In this document: positions 58,560 through 64,000 of the stretch, in pieces
How the letters are laid out: each line of letters starts with the position of its first letter
Position numbering within the stretch: the stretch's first letter is position 1
Origin: Lathyrus oleraceus
Taxonomy: Eukaryota; Streptophyta; Magnoliopsida; Fabales; Fabaceae
Assembly: GCF_024323335.1 (NCBI RefSeq)
Contig: NC_066583.1
Span: 365,673,877 to 365,737,876 of the forward strand
Direction: 5' to 3'
DNA: 64,000 nucleotides
Program-made: the position numbers and the translations under genes
The notes under the pieces: generated by a model
What the model was told of the DNA's origin: nothing
Databases searched by the model: none
The model's input: only the letters and a program-made list of their open reading frames with translations

Positions 58560-59070
58560 GGGTCTAACTTGGTCGTACATTAGACTGTATTTGAGCAGCA
58601 TCTGGTCTAACTTGGTCGTACATTAGACTGTATCTGGGCAGAATCCGAGGACTTGACGGTCTAACTTGGTCGTACATTAGACTGTCACTGAGCAAAATCT
58701 GGTCTAACTTGATCGTACATTAGACTATATCTGGGCAGAATCCGAGGACTTGACGGTCTAACTTGGTCGCACATTAGACTGTCACTGAGCAGAATCTGGT
58801 CTAACTTGATCGTACATTAGACTGTATCTGCAGAATCTGACTTGAAGGTCTAACTTGGTCGTACATTAGACTGTATTTGCAGAATCTGACTTGAAGGTCT
58901 AACTTGGTCGTACATTAGACTATATTTGATGACTGGAAGGTCTAACTTGGTCGTACATTAGACTGTATTTGATGACTGGAAGGTCAGAATGGATCGTCCG
59001 TTAGATCGTATCTGAGTTGTTGAAGGTCATATGTTGAGCTGAATCAGAGTGAACCGTACGTTAGGCTGTA
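58560..59070. repeat. Degenerate repeats GGTCTAACTTGGTCGTACATTAGACTG
   Basis: About 9 copies of TCTAACTTG[G/A]TCG[T/C]ACATTAGACT with spacers of 25-65 bp. GTCTAA and TTAGAC form a 6-bp stem in most copies. Flanking versions change both arms (GATC...GATC near 58988). Confidence 0.9.
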
Positions 59071-60140
59071 TCTGATAGTATTTGTATATGTTGTATTTGC
59101 AATGAATATTTGGGATGGGCTTATAGATGCCATCGTTAGGAGGATGTCAGAATGAATGTTGTCATGGAGTGTATCTGAAAGATGTAGTTGAATCCTGAAT
59201 GTAATTGATAAGGATGTCCGTCTGAATGGACCTTTGTTTTGACTATGTCAGGAGGATAATTGACCTGAAAAATAAAGTTAGCTTCATGCCATGTCATGAT
59301 GCATGAGATGCAAATGTTGTATGCATGCGAAATGATGTAATGAGTGAATTATGCGTCTGGAATAAATGAGAGCATTGTATACATGTATATGTTATGAAAT
59401 GATGTAATATATATGATGCGGAATGAAAATTGTATGTAGGTATGTGATGTGAAATGAGTGCACTATGTGTCTGAAACGTTCTTCCAGGGGATTCTACTGG
59501 GGAAATAAATCTCAGTCTTCTGGTCGGAGATATTTGTATTGATGACCCTTCCTTAGCTAGGGGTATTTGACTTCTGTCTGATGGTAGAAGATATTCAACC
59601 GAGCCTGGCTGAGGGTAGAAGAGATGACCAGTATGTCTGGTGATGCCGACCTCTGCTGGGCAATAGCTGGTTCTTGTTGGGGAATAGAATTAGCAACAGA
59701 TTCATTGGGAAGCATGATTAGACCTTCTCCTCGATCCTGAAGTCGTGTAGTAATTGCTATTACTATTCTAGGCATGTATTTTTGATAAACATTGATCATA
59801 TTCAAATGCATATATCAATTCAAATTAAATCAATGGACGTTTATGCAAACAAAACAAAAAAGTAAAATAACAACATTTTTTCCGAAATGAAATGGCATTG
59901 ATTTTGAAAGAGGGCCTATACATAGGCAATTTGAGTACAAGGAGACAGAAATCCTAGTAAGAGGAAATTGTCAGGCAAACAAAGAGAAAGCTATGCAGAA
60001 AAAGTCCTATCGATTCTAATTCCACCACTGTCATTATGTCTTCAAGCATCTCATCTCCTGCTGTCGGATAGAAGCGATTGGCTTGTTCAGTCCCTTGAAC
60101 TTGGTTGGAGCAGACAGAGAACGGGGCATAGTCGTACGCT
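59071..60140 (-). other. Remainder of the element 2 3' UTR, no gene
   Basis: Contains ATG-rich microsatellite-like text (59280-59460) and CTGGGGAA/TTGGGGAA words as in element 1. No protein similarity was seen. Confidence 0.7.
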
Positions 60141-60159
60141 TTAATCCCTAATTTTTGCC

Positions 60160-60330
60160 TGGACCGCCTTTTCAGGTTTTCAGTCCACCGGGATACCCTT
60201 TTTTGCCCAAGCCGCCTTTTCAGGTTTTCGACTTGCCGGGTGTACGTCTTTATATGTTTATCCCTAATTTTTGCCCGAACCCTTTTGGTTCGCCGGGATG
60301 CCCTTACTTTTGCCTAGGTACGTCGACCTA
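60160..60330 (-). repeat. Four-hairpin array after integrase, covarying with element 1
   Basis: Arms: TGGAC 60160-60164 / GTCCA 60183-60187; CAAG 60208-60211 / CTTG 60232-60235; CGAACC 60276-60281 / GGTTCG 60287-60292; TAGGT 60315-60319 / ACCTA 60326-60330. Each is preceded by TTTTGCC and followed by one base and CGGG. The counterpart at 8091-8279 has TGGAT/ATCCA, TAAGTT/AACTTA, CGAACC/GGTTCG and TGGAC/GTCCA. Three of the four stems differ, with both arms changed together. Confidence 0.85.
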
Positions 60331-60341
60331 GCGGGTCTCTT

Positions 60342-60990
60342 TTATGCGTAGTATTTTTTAACTATGTCAGCGTTCACAGGATGCGGGAACTCTTCGCCAT
60401 CCATTGTAGCAAGCATCATGGCTCCACCAGGGAATACCTTCTTAACTACAAATGGCCCTTCGTGTGTGGGAGTCCATTTGCCTCTGGGATCACCTTGTGG
60501 TAGAATGATACGCTTGACCACCAAGGCGCCAAGTTGGTACACCTGTCTCTTGACCTTTTTGTTAAATGCTTGGGTCATGCGCTTCTGATATATCTGCCTA
60601 TGACAAACAGCCGCAAGTCTCTTTTCATCAATCAGATTTATCTGATCGAGTCGAGTTTGAATCCATTCATCCTCATCTAAGCCTGCATCTTTCGCAATTC
60701 TTAGAGAGGGAATCTGAACTTCCACTGGTAAAACGGCTTCCATTCCATAGACTAAAGAGAAAGGGGTTGCCCCTGTCGAAGTGCGGTAACCATGAAGAGC
60801 AAAAGGTAACATCTCCTGCCGGTCTTTGTATGTTACTGTTATATTCTTGATATTGTTAGCAGCCTCCACGGCGCCGTTCGTCTTTGGCCGGTACGGAGAA
60901 GAGTTATGGTGCTTTATTTTGAACTGCGTGTAGAGTTCAGTTTAGTACCATTATCAGTGATAACTCTCTCGGGAGACAGCAGGTTTCTCA
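60342..60990 (-). pseudogene. Integrase C-terminal remnant of element 2
   Basis: From the right the text starts ERVITDNGTKLN (the second catalytic Asp region), then a short frame break, then AVEAANNIKNITVTYKDRQEM (deletion near the catalytic Glu), LPFALHGYRTSTGATPFSLVYG, and a chromatin-binding-like tail ending VNADIVKKYYA. It corresponds to the last half of the element 1 integrase, about 75% similar by eye. The zinc finger and first Asp are gone, replaced by a direct joint to RNase H text (YLLEKPA|VSRERVI) near 60985. Not functional. Confidence 0.88.
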
Positions 60991-61680
60991 AGTAGATATT
61001 TGATAGAATCCATCTTAGAAATCAATAAAGTGGTATGATTCAACATATACTGTCTTAGTCGGCGAGCAGCCTAGGCCAAAGCGTAGCAAGCTTTCTCGAG
61101 CTGTGAGTATCTTGTTTCACAGTCGGTACCTTTTGCTAAGGCAGTGTATGACATGCTCTTTTCGACCAGACTCGTCATGTTGCCCCAGCACACCCTATTG
61201 AATTTTCTAACACGGTCAAATACATGATTAGAGGTCTTCCTTCAACTGGTAGCATTAGAATTGGAGGTTCTTGGAGATATTTCTTGATTTTGTCATTCAT
61301 CATTCCATACCATCTCTTGATTTTGTCATAAGCTTCTTGGCATTCATCATTCCATACCATCTCTTGATTTTTCTTTTTTAGTAATTTGAAGGTGGGTTTG
61401 CAGGTAGCAGTCAAGTGTGGAACGAATCGGGCAATGTAATTCGAGTGCCCCAAGAAACTTCTGACTTCTCTCTTGTTTATTTCAGTACCCAGATTTACAA
61501 TTTCAATTGATTCCTCATGCGGCTGTATAGTCTTTTGTAGTACCAGTCTGGCAAGTTCTCTAGGGACTTCACAATCTTCCTCACTTCCATCCTCGGCTTG
61601 GTAGATCGGATTTTCAAAGTCATAATGAACAGTAGCAGAGTCATTACCAACAGGATCCAGAGTGGATATGGATCGACAAA
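60990..61680 (-). pseudogene. RT/RNase H remnant of element 2, catalytic core deleted
   Basis: Begins near 61660 with VHYDFENPIYQAEDGSEEDC, continues to NLGTEINKRE, then jumps (about 61475) to VRSFLGHSNYIARFVPHLTA. About 230 residues, including the YVDD centre, are missing. The tract NDECQEAYDKIK is partly duplicated (61280-61350, TGGTATGGAATGATGAATGA-type repeat). The gypsy-type RNase H follows in shifted frames (PLIMYLTVLENSIGC, then LISKMDSIKYLLEKPA). It also supplies the Trp (VWNDECQ) that is a stop in element 1. Confidence 0.88.
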
Positions 61681-61937
61681 TTGTTACGTGAGTGTGTGCA
61701 AGAAAACATAGCTTGTTTGAAAAATGACAGGAAAGATAAAGAGCGCAATATTTGAATGCAAAAAGTCCATTGATTTATTGAATATGAATATGCTTATGAA
61801 AATGACAAACCCTTAAAATTAGCTATTATGCCCCGGGTATAGACATAATGCTTTTGAAATACTAAAATAGCAATAACAATTACTCTCGACTAAAGGAAAT
61901 CGGGATAGTGTCTTCAGCCTTCCAATTGTCGAGTCCG
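61681..61937 (-). other. Gag-RT spacer of element 2
   Basis: Same position, size and partly same words as 11730-12005 (ATTTGAATGCAAAAAG..., TTATTGAATATG). No protease. Suggests that the short spacer is inherited and not a private deletion. Confidence 0.6.
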
Positions 61938-62450
61938 TCACCAATTGTTGGGGAAAATCCAGCTATCCAAGTCATAATCGTCATCAGTATCTTCCACAGC
62001 ATTGACAGTCTCATCTTGATTAGGCAGAGGGGCAGTGATGACATTAGGAGTCTCAGGCGGATCAAATTCGAATTCTCCGACGTCGATCATATCCTGAATT
62101 TTGTTCTTCAACGACCAACAATTGTTTATATCATGCCCGGGGCTATCGGAGTGATATGCACACCTGGCATTGGGATTATAACGAGGAGAAGTAGTGTTGG
62201 GTTTTGCAGGAGGATCTCTGAGGGTAATTAAATTTGCTTTTAGCATACCCTGCAGTGCCTGTGCTAAAGTCATATTGATCTTCGTAAACTGCCTTCTTCC
62301 CGGGTTAGTGTGCCTCACAGATTTCTTGTCTTTTTTCTTCTCGAGCAAGAGAGCCTTCAGTTCCTTCTGCCCCCTGGATAAGTTCAAGATTATCTTCTGG
62401 AGTTGAGCATTCTGAGCCTGGAGGTCTTTGACAATTTGTTCGAGGTCCAT
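61938..62450 (-). pseudogene. gag: Gag remnant of element 2, 170 codons, open but lacking the capsid core
   Basis: The frame is open from MDLEQIVKDLQAQNAQLQKI (coiled-coil-like start) to a stop after DLDSWIFPNNW. After KKDKKSVRHTNPGRRQ it jumps to FTKINMTLAQALQGMLKANL, so the Retrotrans_gag capsid present in element 1 (residues about 130-300) is missing. The Cys/His motif CAYHSDSPGHDINNCWSL is retained, as is the acidic DDDYDLDSW end. A small protein could be made but could not build a normal particle. Non-autonomous; depends on helper Gag. Confidence 0.85.
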
Positions 62451-63339
62451 TTTTCTGTTTGGAGGAAAACCGTGAGAACATTGACCCCTTTAGAGTACCT
62501 GTTATGCTATGTTATGCTATGCAATGCATGAAATGTTTTCAAGGCCTTTTGGAATTTAACTTTGCATAAACTACCAAAAAGAGAAACTTTTTTTTTTGTT
62601 TTTTTTTTGTTTTTTTTTTGTTTTTTTTTGTTTTTTTTTTCATACAAAACAGAGCAAAGTTAAATCCCTAAGTTCTTGAAATGGTTAGTACAATGTTATG
62701 ATGTCATGATGTTATGATGTTATGAGGTTAAATAAATAACAAGCACAAGCAAGTCACACAACCATCATTCCTAGGTTTTAAGGCTTGCATGAGTTCCATA
62801 GGTAAGTACCCTCCCCACTGAAGTTTGGTTGGTTCAACCTGTCCTAGAATAGTAACCGGGTTCTAGAAGGATCTCAAATCATCGACCTTTCTTTAAGTCC
62901 ACTTCAGTGCAACACCAAGTGGTTGACCGAAGCTTCCCTAAAGTCCAATCTCAAAGAGTGTAGTATCGAGTCTCAACCAACCCCAGTCGGAACCGAAGTC
63001 AGTTATCTCACTACTTTCTAATGGCTAGGATGAGTCAATTAGGGTTCTAAAGGTCTGGTTAATGCTTTGATGACACCACGCAGATGCCAAATTTTTCCTC
63101 AAGTAAACATGAGGAACATCAGGACATCCAAAGTGTCACATTAACCGTAGCCATCATTTTAACCATTCCAGTATACGCCGGATAGTCGCGATGATCTATT
63201 GCTACTTACCTAAGGTGCACTAGATCCGGGTGTAGGATCTTTCACTCAAAAATACCCAAGCAATCCCTTGAAAGTAAATCAGACAGTTTTAAATAAGTGA
63301 TCTTGTTTTTTTTTTAAGGTAACCTCTCTTTATCAAGTA
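62451..63339 (-). other. 5' leader of element 2
   Basis: Shares GAGTGTAGTATCG and neighbouring text with the element 1 leader. Contains a T10-GT9-GT8-type run (62587-62641), an ATGTTATG microsatellite (62693-62728) and an inverted repeat CTAGAA/TTCTAG (about 62844 and 62860). No gene. Confidence 0.75.
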
Positions 63340-63357
63340 TCCCCAGCAGAGTCGCCA
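63340..63357 (-). other. Primer-binding site of element 2
   Basis: Minus-strand TGGCGACTCTGCTGGGGA, starting 4 nt after the LTR end. Likely tRNA-Arg type, as recalled for Ogre elements. Confidence 0.87.
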
Positions 63358-63361
63358 GTTC

Positions 63362-64000
63362 TGTCATACGGTGAACTGACTTGGGGTGTTTTGCTTTTTA
63401 TCGCAATGTCGCGGATAGCAAGAGTCGCCACCGACTTTTCTTTTATCCAATAAGGAAAGGTGGAAAAGAACAGGAAAGACCTCAATGGATTTTGGGTTCG
63501 GGAGGTACATTATACAAAGGGAAGGTGTTAGCACCCTTTGTATCCATGGTTATCCATGGGCTCTTAATTACTGGATCACTTATATTTTTGTCTGAAAAGT
63601 GTCGGTGAATTGCTTAAAAAATGTTTGAAAGAGAGTTTAACTTTGTAATGATTCTCGTATGAATGTATACAAAGTATTTATCTCATTTGATTTTGAAAAT
63701 GGTTTAGAAAAATGTAACTCGGTAATGATTCTAGTATGAATGTATACCAAGTGGTGATTTTCTAGGATTTGTAAAGTGTAAAGTGTGAGGGGTGGAAAAT
63801 GTTTTAGGTTATGATCCAGTAATTGAGAGTTATACCTTCCTGAGGTCGTTATGGGCATTTCCTATCCTTATGAGGGTAAAACTGTCCTTACTATTGAGAA
63901 GTAAGTAATCTTACCCTTTGGATGTTTAAGGGTCACCGTAGGGTCATCGATAGGTCATTGAAGGCAACAGTTGTAAGGATACCTTAGCATTCGAAGGGAC
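63362..64000 (-). repeat. 5' LTR of element 2, cut by window end
   Basis: Identical, at a constant offset of 8127 bp, to 55235-55873 over all 639 visible bases. Confidence 0.95.

Larger units (their letters stand above)
55235..64000 (-). mobile_element. Recently inserted, internally deleted Ogre element ('element 2')
   Basis: 3' LTR 55235-57291, 3' UTR, hairpin array, pol remnants 60342-61680, gag remnant 61938-62450, leader, primer-binding site 63340-63357, 5' LTR from 63362 to beyond the window. The two LTRs show no difference over 639 bp. Coding capacity is mostly gone: gag lacks the capsid core, the protease is absent, RT lacks its catalytic centre, the second RNase H and the first half of integrase are deleted. 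It must have been moved by proteins from another element. The 5 bp before 55235 are GATGT; the matching right flank is outside the window. Confidence 0.93.

Overview
The window looks like repeat-rich plant nuclear DNA. It is very probably from a legume, most likely of the pea/vetch/lathyrus tribe (inference). The reasons are several Ogre/Tat-type Ty3-gypsy LTR retrotransposons nested in one another, LTRs up to about 4.7 kb, SIRE-like Ty1-copia remains, CACTA and Mutator-like DNA transposons, and large AT-rich stretches. I found no host gene, rRNA gene, functional tRNA gene or CRISPR array. Nearly all protein similarity belongs to transposable elements.

Layout. 1-2331: end of a minus-strand LTR cut by the window edge. 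3050-4342 and 16482-17157: two halves of one plus-strand LTR, split by a complete 12.1 kb Ogre/Tat element ('element 1', 4348-16476, minus strand) with a GATAT target duplication. Element 1 reads LTR, primer-binding site, leader, gag, RT, two RNase H domains, integrase, hairpin array, 68-bp tandem array, LTR. Its pol has three nonsense codons and one frameshift, and no protease is recognisable. 17158-26037: degraded CACTA TnpA-like fragment, deleted Athila-like element, minisatellite, and a Mutator-like transposase pseudogene. 28165-40235: copia LTR fragment, another Ogre-type LTR, and a 4.7 kb solo LTR (30461-40230, AAAAT duplication) that itself holds a 5.07 kb CACTA element (30670-35741, ACT duplication) with a multi-exon TnpA/Ulp1-type gene.

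42665-48456: lone CACTA terminus, SIRE-like copia gag with its 5' LTR, and a decayed copia pol. 48457-55234: 3' LTR and 3' UTR of a third minus-strand Ogre element ('element 3') whose LTR holds a truncated second CACTA copy. 55235-64000: 'element 2', a minus-strand Ogre derivative inserted in element 3. It lacks most of gag and pol, yet its two LTRs are identical over the 639 bp that can be compared, so it moved very recently and must have been mobilised in trans.

The most unusual signal is in the noncoding 3' regions of the Ogre elements. Just after the integrase stop both coding elements carry four hairpins in a row, each framed by TTTTTGCC and CGGG. The stem sequences differ between hairpins and between elements but remain complementary. 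The variable tandem arrays further downstream also consist largely of short hairpins with constant loops and covarying stems.
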